From the NCBI GenBank assembly GCA_964462945.1, contig CAYWZW010000018.1:7143-71142 (forward strand): DNA of 64,000 bases, written 5' to 3'. Positions 36,177 through 46,527 of the stretch are shown here, in pieces. Source of the DNA: GCA-020343675 sp964462945. Lineage in GTDB: Bacteria > Planctomycetota > Phycisphaerae > Sedimentisphaerales > Anaerobacaceae. How positions within the stretch are numbered: position 1 is the stretch's first letter; each line of letters opens with the position of its first letter. The position numbers and the translations under genes were made by a program. The notes beneath the pieces were generated by a model. That model was given only the letters and a program-made list of their open reading frames with translations. It searched no databases and was not told the origin of the DNA.

Positions 36177-37472
36177 CTACCGGATTGTATGCAGGACCCT
36201 TTCAAATGCTTCTACGGCCTCCATAAGCTCATCTTCCCCGATCGTCAAAGGGGGCATCCACGTAAGGACGTTCCGGCCTGACCCTGTTTTGCCCAGGAGA
36301 TATCCCGCATCCTTCATGCGTTCGAGAATCACGTCCGTACATTCGCCCGCTGAAAGCGGTTCGCGTCCGGCGACCTCGACGCCGACCATCAGCCCAAGAC
36401 CTCTGACGTCCGAGATTATATCGTACGTTCCGATAAGCTTCTTGAGGCGATTCTTCAGTATCGCTCCGACCGCAGCGCTGCGGTCCACCAAGGAGTCCCG
36501 TTGAAGAATTTCCAGAAATTTCAAGCTGGCCTGGGCCGTTACGGGGTTTCCGCCGAATGTCGAGGCGCCGGGTCTGGTGTAGCTTGCGGCGATTTCGTCG
36601 GTTGTGGAAAAGAAGCCAACCGGTGTGCCGCCCCCGAGAGCCTTGCCGCCGGTAACAATATCGGGTACAATGTTCCAGTGCTCTATGGCGAACATTTTGC
36701 CGGTGCGTCCGAAGCCGGTCTGTACTTCGTCTGCGATGAGCAGCATTTTGTACTTGTCGAGTATTTCACGCAGCTTCGCAAAGAACTCCGGCGGCGGGAC
36801 GATGATGCCTCCGTTGCCCTGGATCGGCTCAACGAACATCGCCGCCGGCCTTCCGCTCGTGGCCGTCAGGATCGCCGACTCGACGGCGCCAACACACTCG
36901 AACCGACAGCTCCCGTATGTCCGTCCGAAGGGGCAGCATCGGCAATAAGGCGGCGGGACATGCGTTATCCCGCCGACGGGATGAGGATCGGTCCGCCAGA
37001 AGGCGAGCCCCGTGAGACTCATCGCGAGCTTTGTGCGGCCGTGCAAGCTGTTCGCAAAGGCCAGAAACTCGTTTCTTCCGGTGTGGAGCGTGGCCAGCAG
37101 CGCTGCGCCTTCATTCGCCTCGCTGCCGCTACAGCAGAAAAACGTCCTGCATATTTTCCCGGGCAAGACCCCGGCGAGCTGTTCGGCAAGATTCACAATG
37201 GGTTCGGTCAGGTATATCGTAGTTGTATGTTGCAGAGTCCTGACCTGCTGACATATCGCTTGCACGATCTCGGGATGGCAGTGACCCAGGGCGTGGACGC
37301 TCACGCCGGAGTATAGGTCCATGTATCGGTTGCCCGCAGAATCGTAAACGTACAAACCCTCCCCGCGGACAATTTGCGGCGCCTCTTTGTAGAAGTGATA
37401 CGTGCAGGGGATAAGGTAGCGATGCTTCTTCGCCAGGATGGACTGAGGTCCTATGAATTCATGTTCGGGCAA
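36177..37472 (-). CDS. Class III PLP-dependent aminotransferase
   Basis: 431 residues from TTG 37472, which is preceded by GGGAGGAG. The longer frame to 37538 starts inside a palindromic insertion. Features are YVYDSAGNRYMDLYSGV, the PLP-contacting IADEVQTGFGRTGKMF and the Schiff-base Lys in TGGKALGGGTPVGF. Class III enzymes move amino groups to and from aldehydes or omega-positions. It overlaps the U32 gene by 14 bp. In this operon it could aminate an aldehyde made by the ligase and reductase genes, which is inference. Specificity cannot be read from the sequence. An AGXT2- or diamine-type activity is equally possible. Confidence 0.83.
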   Translation of the reverse strand: MPEHEFIGPQSILAKKHRYLIPCTYHFYKEAPQIVRGEGLYVYDSAGNRYMDLYSGVSVHALGHCHPEIVQAICQQVRTLQHTTTIYLTEPIVNLAEQLAGVLPGKICRTFFCCSGSEANEGAALLATLHTGRNEFLAFANSLHGRTKLAMSLTGLAFWRTDPHPVGGITHVPPPYCRCCPFGRTYGSCRFECVGAVESAILTATSGRPAAMFVEPIQGNGGIIVPPPEFFAKLREILDKYKMLLIADEVQTGFGRTGKMFAIEHWNIVPDIVTGGKALGGGTPVGFFSTTDEIAASYTRPGASTFGGNPVTAQASLKFLEILQRDSLVDRSAAVGAILKNRLKKLIGTYDIISDVRGLGLMVGVEVAGREPLSAGECTDVILERMKDAGYLLGKTGSGRNVLTWMPPLTIGEDELMEAVEAFERVLHTIR

Positions 37473-39523
37473 GCTTCTCCTCCCTGCCCGACCGATGGCA
37501 GGCGGGCTTATGTGCCGGGCTGATGGAACGAAAGTCAAAGGGACCGTCGCTCAGCGGGCGACCCGTCGCGGCAGAGATCTGTGACAGCGCCTCGGTCACG
37601 TCGATTGGCTCGCCCGCCTTCCGTCTGGCGGGCAAGCCTGCTCTAAGCCGGTCGATTGATTCACGGTAGATTCTCGCGATAAGTCCAATGGTCTCGGCTT
37701 TGTCCAACTGGCCTTCTATACGCAGGCCCGATATGCCGAGCGAAACCATTCGCGAAAGGTTTGGAAGAACGCAGACATCCGTCGCCGTAAACAGGTGGTT
37801 TCGACATCGACGGTCGCACTCCAGCGGATAGACTTGTGACGTGGCGTCCTCCATCGCGTAGGCACCGAGACGACATCGCATGGAGCAGACGCCTTGCGGG
37901 TTTTCACCGGCTGCGGCGGCCGGGACGCAGTGCTCCAGCAACATGCCGCAAATCGGCCCCTGTCCGGCGACCTCGACGGGCATCCTCACCGCCCCTGTAA
38001 GTTGCACCAGTTGCCTGAACGTCAGCTCGACTGAAGCTGTGATTCGGGCAGCTCCCATGGTGGACAGCTCGTCGGCTGCGACTGAGTTGGTTATATTCAG
38101 CGGATAATCGGCGAGAATATCACCGAACCTGCCGTCCCGGGCGAGCTGCAGACCGCCGAGATTAGACACGCCAATCGTGATGTTCTCCAGCTCAGCGAGT
38201 GGGCGCAGACGTTGCCCCCATTCACTCATGTCACGTTCGTCGCAAACATGGGGCATCATCACGCCTATGCGGGTGCGGCTTTGTGAGACCTGTTGGACGA
38301 AGTCCGCAAGTTGTTCCATTGTGGGGATTCCGCCGTGCAGGTAAAAGCCTTCGCCGCAGAAATAGATCGCGTCCGCCCCGGCCTCCACGGCCGCCTCGGC
38401 GCCCTTCAAGCTCGATACATGAACGATCAATTCGAGATTTCTCTCGGCCGGTTGCACATCCGGGTTGCCCGCCTGCTCCGGCAGGTTTCCGACGGTCAGC
38501 TCCGGTGCCGGAGAGGCATGGCTGAAAAAACGCGGCTCGCGCTTGCCGGATATGTCCACGCCCTCATACCCCGGATTGGAAAAAGTGTGTGCGGTCGTCA
38601 GCTCGCGTACCCTCTGCGCGAAAAGTCTCCGCATATCGGCGGCGTTTGTCGCATAACTTACAGGGTCCTCGAAATATCTATCAACGGCGCTGCGATACAT
38701 GGCCACGACGGGTACGAGAAACTCAGCGGTTCTCATCCTGCCTTCGATCTTCAGTGCCGCGATGCCGTTTTGAACCAGGGCGGGGATGTGTTGAAAAAGG
38801 CACATATCTTTGCGAGCGAGCAGGTAGCCCTCCGTCCGGCCCGGCTCCGCCTGGGCATAGCCCCGCTTCGCCGAGGCGACGCCCGGCAATTCCGCATTGG
38901 TCTGTTTGGCCACGAGCTTCCATTTCCATCGGCAGGGCTTCATGCACCGGCCGCAGTTGGCGCTTTGGCCGAACAGAATCCCGCTGAGGTAGCACTGCGA
39001 GCTCTGGGAGATACATATATCACCGTGCACGAAACACTCCATCTGGAGCCCCGATTGTTCGCCAATACGGCGTATCTCATGGAGCGGTATGTCACGCGAA
39101 GGGATGATCCGTGTAAATCCGATCATTTTCAGGGCGATTGCCGTCTCGACATTATGCACGTTCATCATCGTGCTGGCGTGCAGAGGGATCTGGACGCATA
39201 TTTCTCGCGCCAAACTGGCTACCGCCAGGTCCTGAACAATGATGGCATCCGGACCGAGACGATTGAGCATGGCAAGGATGTCGCGCACCTGGGCTATTTG
39301 GGAATCGAGGACCAGGCTGTTCAGCGTAAAGTAAAGCCTTTTACCCCTGCCGTGAGTAAATTCAATAGCCTGGCCGATTTCGGATTCCGTCAGATTATAG
39401 CTGGAGCGATGCTGCCTCATATTGAGACTCTTGCCGCCGACATAGACGGCGTCCGCACCGGCCTCGACGACCTTCAGAACGGCATCGAGTGTCCCGGCCG
39501 GAGCCAATATTTCCGGCTTCTTG

Positions 39524-39534
<11 letters not shown>
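37459..39534 (-). CDS. Double U32 family protein (tandem UbiU/UbiV-like modules)
   Basis: 691 residues with two U32 TIM-barrel modules. Module 1 (about 8-330) starts PEILAPAGTLDAVLKVVEAG. Its likely [4Fe-4S] cysteines are C174, C181, C197 (or C201) and C245, in the FVHGDICIS and RKDMCL contexts of UbiU-type proteins. Module 2 (about 365-630) has AAVEAGADAIYFCGEG and cysteines C529, C536, C550/C554 and C588. The last helix of each carries the LKIEGR / LRIEGQ signature. UbiU and UbiV are separate partners in oxygen-independent ubiquinone hydroxylation. Here two modules are in one chain. Residues 217-232 and 632-642 are repeat insertions. A tRNA/rRNA hydroxylase role is an alternative. Confidence 0.82.
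37607..37638 (-). repeat. Palindromic insertion in the double-U32 gene
   Basis: Arms GGCTCGCCCGCC and GGCGGGCAAGCC (11 of 12 complementary) around an 8-base loop. It encodes AGLPARRKAGEP in a surface-like linker at the end of module 2 and keeps the frame open. Confidence 0.55.
38839..38886 (-). repeat. 47-bp repeat inserted in frame in the double-U32 gene
   Basis: The coding strand begins CCGGGCGTCGCCTCGGCGAA and ends CGGAGCCGGG, giving PGVASAKRGYAQAEPG between the third and fourth iron-sulphur cysteines of module 1. A copy matching at about 43 of 47 positions lies in mqnA, in the opposite orientation to its gene. Confidence 0.75.
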
Positions 39535-40329
<795 letters not shown>

Positions 40330-40330
<1 letters not shown>

Positions 40331-41454
40331 TAGTACAATCCTATCACAGGCTTTAGAACGTCGCTGACAATCGGCTGGGGATCGCGAATGCCGTCTTGAA
40401 AAAATCCGTCGGCCACAGCATCACTATCGGGTTTGACCCGAATGGCAGTGTCCCTTTCGAGCACGTTGGCCAGGAACTGCATTTCGTCCAGGCGGTGCAC
40501 CATCACCCGGCCCCGCTGGCCGTATTCGACGCGCATCGTGATGTCCGGCTCGCCGTCGTCCTGGGGTATTGGAACAAGGCGAACAGCGAGCCGATCACCA
40601 TAGGCAAAATAGTCAAAGCCGGTATCACGCTCGTAATGCAGCTGAGGCATCATTCCAAAGAGCGTGTTGCCGTACCCCGATAATATGACGGCGTTGTGGA
40701 ACAGCCTGTTCATTTTGTCCATGAACCCGGCGGAGGCCGACATTCCTCCTAAATGAATGCCGCGAATCGCTTGGCGTTTGGCCCCATCCATTTTCTCAGC
40801 CAGACTGCTCAGCACGGCCGGCGTGGCAAAAAGAATCTCGATGTTTTGAACTTCAAGGACGTGCAGCGCCTGCGCTTCGATATGTTGCAGGTAGCGCAGC
40901 GCCGCGAAGCTGCCTGCCGGAAGTTTCTTGGCCCAGCGAGGGTCAAAATCGACCGTGAAAACGTCGGGGGCCCCGAGAGCCCTGGCGCACTGCCGGGCCG
41001 CCCTGCCGATAATGTGCGGCCCGGTCGGCCCCACAAAAAGCCAATGACCGTGCTTGGGAAAGCTCACACGTTCGGCCGCTTTGACGAACGGTGTGACGAA
41101 AGCGGCCTCGAATTCATCTGCTCGGTGGATGGCGAATTTCGGTCTGTTTGTGGTGCCCGCCGTTTCGGCCAGGAGATAATCCCCGCCTGCCGGCTGCCGG
41201 GCAGGGCTGTTCCCAGGCAGTCCCGTAAGGGATGGCTGACGCCACATTCGAGGGACAAAATCTTCAACAGGCCGGCGTGCGAGTGCATCTTCGTCCATCG
41301 GTCCAAGGATGGAGAGATCTTCGATGGATCGAATATGTTCGGTGACATCGATCCCAAGCTCGTTTTGCTTTTCCAGCCAGTACGGCGTGCCGCGGTCCAC
41401 GTCAAAGTGGATCTGGATGATTCGTTCGAGTCTTGAGATCTGTTGCATTGTCAT
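40330..41454 (-). CDS. PaaK/F390-synthetase-like adenylate-forming ligase
   Basis: 374 residues from ATG 41454, which overlaps the upstream stop (ATGA). The AMP-forming P-loop reads LAETAGTTNRPKFAIH, and the acceptor-site region is GIHLGGMSASAGFMDKM with SGYGNTLFGMMPQ. These place it with PaaK, coenzyme F390 synthetase and LuxE-like enzymes that activate carboxylates. It is shorter than PaaK (about 430), with a reduced C-terminal lid. Residues about 77-91 (LPGNSPARQPAGG) are encoded by GC palindromes and look like an insertion just before the P-loop. In the operon it may activate an acid for the reductase gene upstream, which is inference. Confidence 0.72.
41182..41230 (-). repeat. Palindromic insertion in the ligase gene
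   Basis: CCTGCCGGCTGCCGGGCAGG (nearly self-complementary), then TCCCGTAAGGGA a little further on. The encoded LPGNSPARQPAGG lies between the conserved flanks PRMWRQPS and DYLLAETAGTT. Confidence 0.45.
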
Positions 41455-41705
41455 CGCGTTAGCACATGCGTCGCCTGCCGATTCCGCAGATTCAGAGACG
41501 CAGCACAAAAAACATCTCCCACCCGGGCCGTGACCATCGTCACGCCCGCCGGGACCCCGGAATACTGGATAGGCTCGAATTCTGCAAGCCGAAGAAGAGC
41601 AAATCCTGAGATAGAAACAACCGACGTAAGAGCGATAGCCCGGCCGAGCAGGGGCCTGCAAAAGAACTCGTCAGTGCGAAGAATGTGCGTAATTCTATCG
41701 TGCAT
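41451..41705 (-). CDS. 84-residue protein coupled between reductase and ligase genes
   Basis: The ATG overlaps the end of the reductase-SCP2 gene by 11 bp and the TGA overlaps the ligase start by 4 bp (ATGA), a strong sign of a translated gene. The sequence has a hydrophobic stretch (AIALTSVVSISGFALLRL, about 23-40) that could be a membrane helix and then GVPAGVTMVTARVGDVFCAA. No family recognised. It is not an acyl carrier protein, since no DSL-type motif is present. It may be a small membrane subunit. Confidence 0.55.
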   Translation of the reverse strand: MHDRITHILRTDEFFCRPLLGRAIALTSVVSISGFALLRLAEFEPIQYSGVPAGVTMVTARVGDVFCAASLNLRNRQATHVLTR

Positions 41706-43209
41706 GACACATTCCCGAATGATAAGGCCACTTCCTGAAAAATGCCGCCAGCACCGTTGCCAGCCTCATGCCCGTTTCGATGTCCCCTTCAATATTGATG
41801 TTCTTCTCGAAAAACGCCTGTTGTGGGGCGAGCTGCCCGGAGACGATTGAAGAGAACACGTCGCTGGCCAGGAAGAACGTACACTGACAGTTCTCGCCAT
41901 TTTTGGATATCTGCTCAAGCCGACCTCGGTCTATGCTCAGAGACCACGACCGTCCGGGTATGTCTTCTACGACGATTCCACACGTCGCGGAAAGATTCCT
42001 TAGGTTGGGCAGTAATTGTTTGTGCATCTGCTCCGCGAGGAAATGGCTGAAGTATCGCTCCACGAACCTTTGCCTGCTCTCGGCAGCCCCCGCGTCTTCT
42101 TGTCGGAAGACAGGAGCGGGGGCCGGCCGGTTAGTCCTGCCCCAGTTGACCTGGCGCGCGTAGCTCAACAGCATCCGAAAAAATGCCGCATTCATTTGCG
42201 GTATTCTTGCATTCGCGCCGTTGAGGGCCGTGTCGGTATTGGTGCGGTCAAATCTCGCCTCCGCCGCCAGATATGGTGCATAAGAATCTGCGGCTTTTCG
42301 GTACATCCATTCCAGCTTGCTGGGCTTTTTTCTGCGGAATTCTTCTTCGTCCGCAAGCCTCGCCCCGGGGATGGCGAACAGATCGACGAAAATATCTCGG
42401 AGCGTTGAGACCGGCATGGGGTCGGTGTTGGTAATATGATAGGTTCCCGGCGAGCCGGCCTTTAGGATATGCCATGCAACGTCGGCGACGTAGTCGGCCG
42501 GGACGAAGTTCTTGGTTGCATCAGGATTTGCCGCAACGCGGAATTCCTCTGTTCCAATCGTCCCGGCGATACTATCAAGAAGGCGCATAAAACTATACAG
42601 CCCGTCGAAGTTTACAATCCGTCCTGCTTTGGAATCGCCCACAATAATGCTCGGCCTGAAAACAAAAACATCGAGGCCCGTGCGAGCGGCCCAGTTCTGA
42701 ATCACCATCTCGGCCTGACACTTGGATGATTCATAGGCGTTATGGAACTCCTGCCCCACGTCGATTTCTTTTTCGAATACCCGCCCCCGGCGTTTGCCTG
42801 CGATGTAGGCCGTGCTGAAGTGGCAAAAAGGAACCTTCAGCGCCTCGGCCAGTTGCAGAAGGTTTGCCGTCCCCAGCACGTTGACTCGGTGGTTGAGCTC
42901 GGCAAACTCCGGCCCGAATTCCAACACGCCGGCGCAGTGGACGATAAGCGACGCATCTCGACAGCGTGGAATCAGACGCACACAGAGATCGTCCTGGCAG
43001 ATATCACCTTCAATGACCTCCATCTGACTTGCATAGTCGGCGGCCCCCACAACGTCCAGCGCATTGCGTGCCCTAACTCCGGCCGCAGACAGACTATCGG
43101 CCCGAACCAGGGCGATGACGCGCCAGCCATCGTCCAGAAACTTCCGGGTCATCCAACTGCCGATGGACCCGGTAACGCCGGTCACCAAAACTGTTCCGTT
43201 AACGGTCAT
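41695..43209 (-). CDS. Thioester-reductase-like SDR fused to an SCP2 lipid-binding domain
   Basis: 504 residues. The N-terminal extended SDR domain has VTGVTGSIGSW at 9-19, the HFSTAYIAG Ser/Thr site near 132 and Tyr159-x3-Lys163 (YESSK). It resembles carboxylic-acid and fatty-acyl reductases (NAD_binding_4). A linker of about 60 residues, rich in Pro, Ala and Gln, leads to a C-terminal SCP2 sterol-carrier domain (about 385-495: CGIVVEDIPGRSWSLSIDRG, LASDVFSSIVSG, ININIEGDIE-like). UbiT, the partner of UbiU/UbiV, is an SCP2 protein. It lies 10 bp after the radical SAM fusion gene. It may reduce an activated lipophilic acid, or act on a quinone precursor. This is unproven. Confidence 0.78.
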   Translation of the reverse strand: MTVNGTVLVTGVTGSIGSWMTRKFLDDGWRVIALVRADSLSAAGVRARNALDVVGAADYASQMEVIEGDICQDDLCVRLIPRCRDASLIVHCAGVLEFGPEFAELNHRVNVLGTANLLQLAEALKVPFCHFSTAYIAGKRRGRVFEKEIDVGQEFHNAYESSKCQAEMVIQNWAARTGLDVFVFRPSIIVGDSKAGRIVNFDGLYSFMRLLDSIAGTIGTEEFRVAANPDATKNFVPADYVADVAWHILKAGSPGTYHITNTDPMPVSTLRDIFVDLFAIPGARLADEEEFRRKKPSKLEWMYRKAADSYAPYLAAEARFDRTNTDTALNGANARIPQMNAAFFRMLLSYARQVNWGRTNRPAPAPVFRQEDAGAAESRQRFVERYFSHFLAEQMHKQLLPNLRNLSATCGIVVEDIPGRSWSLSIDRGRLEQISKNGENCQCTFFLASDVFSSIVSGQLAPQQAFFEKNINIEGDIETGMRLATVLAAFFRKWPYHSGMCHAR

Positions 43210-43218
43210 ATTATGACA

Positions 43219-45390
43219 TCACACCTCAATCGCTTTTTGACTCTCAAACGTCTGCAATATTTCGTATTCGGTATTTCGCTGTGCGGGGGTCATTCCTGTC
43301 TCGGCGATCAGGGCAATGACCTGCTCGGCCGTCACGGCGAAATGGACGCCGGTCGCTTTGACCACGCTCTCTTCCATCAGGACCCCGCCGAAGTCGTCCG
43401 CCCCAAACGTCAGCGCCATCTGAGCCATCGCAGGCCCTTCGGTGACCCATCCGGCCTGAATATGCTCGACGTTGTCCAGGACCAATCGGGACAGGGCAAC
43501 CATGCGAAGATAATCCACGCCGGTTTGGGCCTGTTCCGCAAGCTGCGTATGATTCGACTGGAAGCTCCACGGTATAAAAGCCCTGAAGCCCCCCGTGCGG
43601 TCCTGGAGCTCGCGTATGTTCAGGAGGTGCCGGACGCGGTCGGCCGTGGTCTCCCCGAGCCCATACACCATCGTGGCCGTCGTGCCCATCCCCAGGCCGT
43701 GGGCCGTCTGCATGACCTCAAGCCACTGGCCGGTCGTGATTTTCGCCGGGCTGACTTTCTGTCTGACCCGGTCCACCAGGATTTCCGCGCCCCCACCGGG
43801 CAGGGAATCCAAGCCGGCTTGCGCCAGTTGGACCAGGGTATCTCTGGTCGTCAGGCGGGACCGGCGAGCAAGCCAGAGGACTTCCGCAGGCGACAAGGAA
43901 TGCAGCCAGACTCCGGGGACTCGATCCTTTATCGTGCTGAGCATTTCCTTGTACCATGCAAGGTCCAAAGCCGGGTTCAAGCCTCCCTGAAGCATAATCT
44001 GGGTTGCGCCGAGCCGGGCGGCCTCTTCCACACGCTGAACAATCTCCTCGATGGGCATCAGGAACGAATCCGAGTCACTGCGGTTCCTGTGGAACGCACA
44101 GAATTTACATCCGACCGTGCAGATGTTTGTGAAGCTTATGTTCCGGTCAATGATGAACGTAGAATACTCGGACCCCACGATTTGCCTGCGATGCTGATGG
44201 GCGGCATGCCCCAGCTCGTAAAACGGCAAGCTGTCGTGAAGCTGGACCGCTTCCTCGCCCGTCAGACGCCTGCCGGCCATCGCTTCACGGAGAATCTCTC
44301 GGCACAGCTTTGTCTGGCGCGGGGCACGCTGAAGCGAACACGCGGAGGCAGTATTGTATATGCTGCTGGTCAATACGGGGGTCAAGCCCAGTTCTTGTAT
44401 GAAGGCCCTCAGCTCGTTGGGCGAATGGAAGACGGAGTCCTCCGGCGCGCCTGCGGAACGGGCAATCTGCTCGTCGATGCTGGTTCCGCCGACGTCATCG
44501 GCGCCGCTGAACAGCAGAGTTTGCAGCAGTTTGCGATCGAGGAAATTGGCCAGAACTCGAATGTGTGGAAAATTGTCGAGGAAAATCCTGGCCATCGCCA
44601 CTATCCGGGCGATGGAGTGTCCCCCCGGGCCCCGGGTGACACCGACGCGCGTGCCGGCGGCGTGAAAAGGAAGAGGACAGAATGCCTGGAATCCGCCGGT
44701 CCGGTCTTGGAGACTCCTTAACCGGCTGAGGTGATCGATGATCTCCTCCGGCGTCTCGATGTGGCCGAAGAGCATTGTGGCATTACTTGGGATGCCCAGC
44801 GAATGCGCGGTTTGATGTACGTGCAGCCATTCTTCCGCGGAGATTTTCTTAGGACAAATGTTCTCTCTGACCCGAGGAGAAAAAATCTCTGCCCCTCCTC
44901 CGGGGATGGCGTCCAAACCGGCTGCCTTCAGAGAGGCCAACACCTCAACCACAGGTTTGCCGGCGTTTTCCGAGAGCCACCGGATTTCGACGGCGGTCAG
45001 CGCCTGTATGGTCACTGCGGGCAACACCTGCTTTGTGATGGCAAGAAGCTCGATATAGTAGTCAAGGTCCAATTCTCTGTTCAGGCCGCCTACGATGTGA
45101 ACATCCGTAAGGTTCCATCCTTTTGCTTTATCCAGCTTGCGTTTTATCTGAGCGAGGCTCAGCGTGTATGCCTCTTGGGATTCGTCGTCTCGCCAAAATG
45201 CGCACAGCCCGCACTGGTTCTCGCACACATTTGTAGGGTTCAGATTGAGGCTGTGCACATAATAGACGTTGGAGCCGTGTTTTTGGCGACGGACTTTATC
45301 GGCCAGCGACATCAGCTCGGTGGTGTCCGCCTTCTGCAGCAAGTTCAGGGCCTGTTTGTCCGAGATGCGTCGGCTCACCTTATGCACCAT
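43219..45390 (-). CDS. mqnE-mqnC: MqnE-MqnC fusion: tandem radical SAM enzymes of futalosine menaquinone synthesis
   Basis: 723 residues from ATG 45390, which lies one base after the mqnA stop with GGAG upstream. The first radical SAM module has C56-x3-C60-x2-C63 (NPTNVCENQCGLCAFWR) and VGGLNRELDLDYYIEL, matching aminofutalosine synthase MqnE. The second has C424-x3-C428-x2-C431 (FTNICTVGCKFCAFHR) and LQGGLNPALDLAWYKEM, matching dehypoxanthine futalosine cyclase MqnC. Each module is near full length (about 350-370). These normally are separate proteins, and the layout parallels the CofG-CofH fusion FbiC. MqnB and MqnD are not in the window. CofH-like activity is a less likely alternative given the adjacent mqnA. 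Confidence 0.87.
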   Translation of the reverse strand: MVHKVSRRISDKQALNLLQKADTTELMSLADKVRRQKHGSNVYYVHSLNLNPTNVCENQCGLCAFWRDDESQEAYTLSLAQIKRKLDKAKGWNLTDVHIVGGLNRELDLDYYIELLAITKQVLPAVTIQALTAVEIRWLSENAGKPVVEVLASLKAAGLDAIPGGGAEIFSPRVRENICPKKISAEEWLHVHQTAHSLGIPSNATMLFGHIETPEEIIDHLSRLRSLQDRTGGFQAFCPLPFHAAGTRVGVTRGPGGHSIARIVAMARIFLDNFPHIRVLANFLDRKLLQTLLFSGADDVGGTSIDEQIARSAGAPEDSVFHSPNELRAFIQELGLTPVLTSSIYNTASACSLQRAPRQTKLCREILREAMAGRRLTGEEAVQLHDSLPFYELGHAAHQHRRQIVGSEYSTFIIDRNISFTNICTVGCKFCAFHRNRSDSDSFLMPIEEIVQRVEEAARLGATQIMLQGGLNPALDLAWYKEMLSTIKDRVPGVWLHSLSPAEVLWLARRSRLTTRDTLVQLAQAGLDSLPGGGAEILVDRVRQKVSPAKITTGQWLEVMQTAHGLGMGTTATMVYGLGETTADRVRHLLNIRELQDRTGGFRAFIPWSFQSNHTQLAEQAQTGVDYLRMVALSRLVLDNVEHIQAGWVTEGPAMAQMALTFGADDFGGVLMEESVVKATGVHFAVTAEQVIALIAETGMTPAQRNTEYEILQTFESQKAIEV

Positions 45391-45391
45391 C

Positions 45392-46243
45392 TTAACTCCA
45401 CTCAAGGATTGGCGTACCTCGCTTCTTTCGGCTGCTCGCAATCGCACGTATAGAGCTGTGCATTCCCGGTTCCAGGAGTCCTACGGCCAGTTCACGGAAC
45501 AAGTTCATCCCCTCTTGCTCGCTGGGGCCCAAGTCATAGTGTATGCAATCGGTCAGATACTCGAGGCAGCGATCTTCCGGGAGCCCAAGGCGTTTTGAGC
45601 AGAGTTTTGCCAACGCAAGGCGCGAGCGACACCCCATTTCCTTTGCCAGATGCAGGATTCGCGAGATTTCTTTCCGATGGGTACAGCACCGCCGAAACGC
45701 CCAGACGGCGAAGACAAACGGCAAGCCGGTCATTGTTTTCCATTCACCGGAAAGATCGTACGTCTCGTATGCGGGTTCGGTGCACAAGGCGCGGTCCCCA
45801 ATGCACACACGCGCTGCCGTGTCAGCTCCGGGCGTCGCCTCGGCGAAGCCGGCCTGTGCCCTGGCGGAGCCGGGTGAGGTATATTTCACACGATCAGATA
45901 GCCGAAAATGATCGCGTATCAGGACTTGTGCCAGCACATTTGACGTTTTCGAGTCAGGATCGAGCTCGACGGTTCCAATCTCAGGCAATGGACAGCGGCA
46001 TTGCAGAAGAACACTCGTTACATCACCGTCCGAGCAAATACCCAGTGTCGGAATCATCTGCAGCTCGGGATGGGTGAAACAGTCAACCACGGGAATGAGG
46101 GCGGCATCGACGCTGCCTCTCAGCAGCGCATCGACCGACCATCGAGGCGTACGGCACAGTAACTCCGCCTGCGGACATATCTCTTTGATGTAATGCACAA
46201 GCGGCAGCGCATTCACGTAAGGCAAGACCAAAAACCTGTACAT
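45392..46243 (-). CDS. mqnA: Chorismate dehydratase MqnA, with a repeat-derived insertion
   Basis: 283 residues from ATG 46243. It begins with the MqnA signature LPYVNALPLVHYI, followed by LLRGSVDAALIPVVD, and ends in an all-alpha C-terminus. It converts chorismate to 3-enolpyruvylbenzoate, the first step of the futalosine pathway. Residues 124-139 (PGSARAQAGFAEATPG) interrupt the stretch before VCIGDRAL and are encoded by a 47-bp repeat also found in the U32 gene. The longer frame to 46339 is not supported by family length. It is the gene just before the MqnE-MqnC fusion. Confidence 0.87.
   Translation of the reverse strand: MYRFLVLPYVNALPLVHYIKEICPQAELLCRTPRWSVDALLRGSVDAALIPVVDCFTHPELQMIPTLGICSDGDVTSVLLQCRCPLPEIGTVELDPDSKTSNVLAQVLIRDHFRLSDRVKYTSPGSARAQAGFAEATPGADTAARVCIGDRALCTEPAYETYDLSGEWKTMTGLPFVFAVWAFRRCCTHRKEISRILHLAKEMGCRSRLALAKLCSKRLGLPEDRCLEYLTDCIHYDLGPSEQEGMNLFRELAVGLLEPGMHSSIRAIASSRKKRGTPILEWS
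45827..45874 (+). repeat. 47-bp repeat inserted in frame in mqnA (antisense to the gene)
   Basis: The plus strand reads CCGGGCGTCGCCTCGGCGAA at its start and CGGAGCCGGG at its end, matching the copy in the U32 gene with four differences in the middle. The gene runs on the minus strand, so the orientation relative to coding is reversed. Confidence 0.75.
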
Positions 46244-46527
46244 GAGGTTTTCATCCTTGAACGGAGTTAAGTTTCGCACTTTTTCACTAACGAAGACCTT
46301 ATGAAACAAGCAGTTACATACCGTATTTCTATTATGCATGTTCGGTAAAAACCTCGAACTTGCTGAAAATAATCAGGTAGTTGACAAACCGGGCGTTTCA
46401 TGTAAACTTCCCAGATTAACACATTGTCAAAAGTGCGAAAGTCCACAACTAACTTCCTGACATCCACAGCGAACAGTGACATCCCCAGCCGGCCAGAGGC
46501 AATAGAAATATCATCTTCAAGGGCCGA

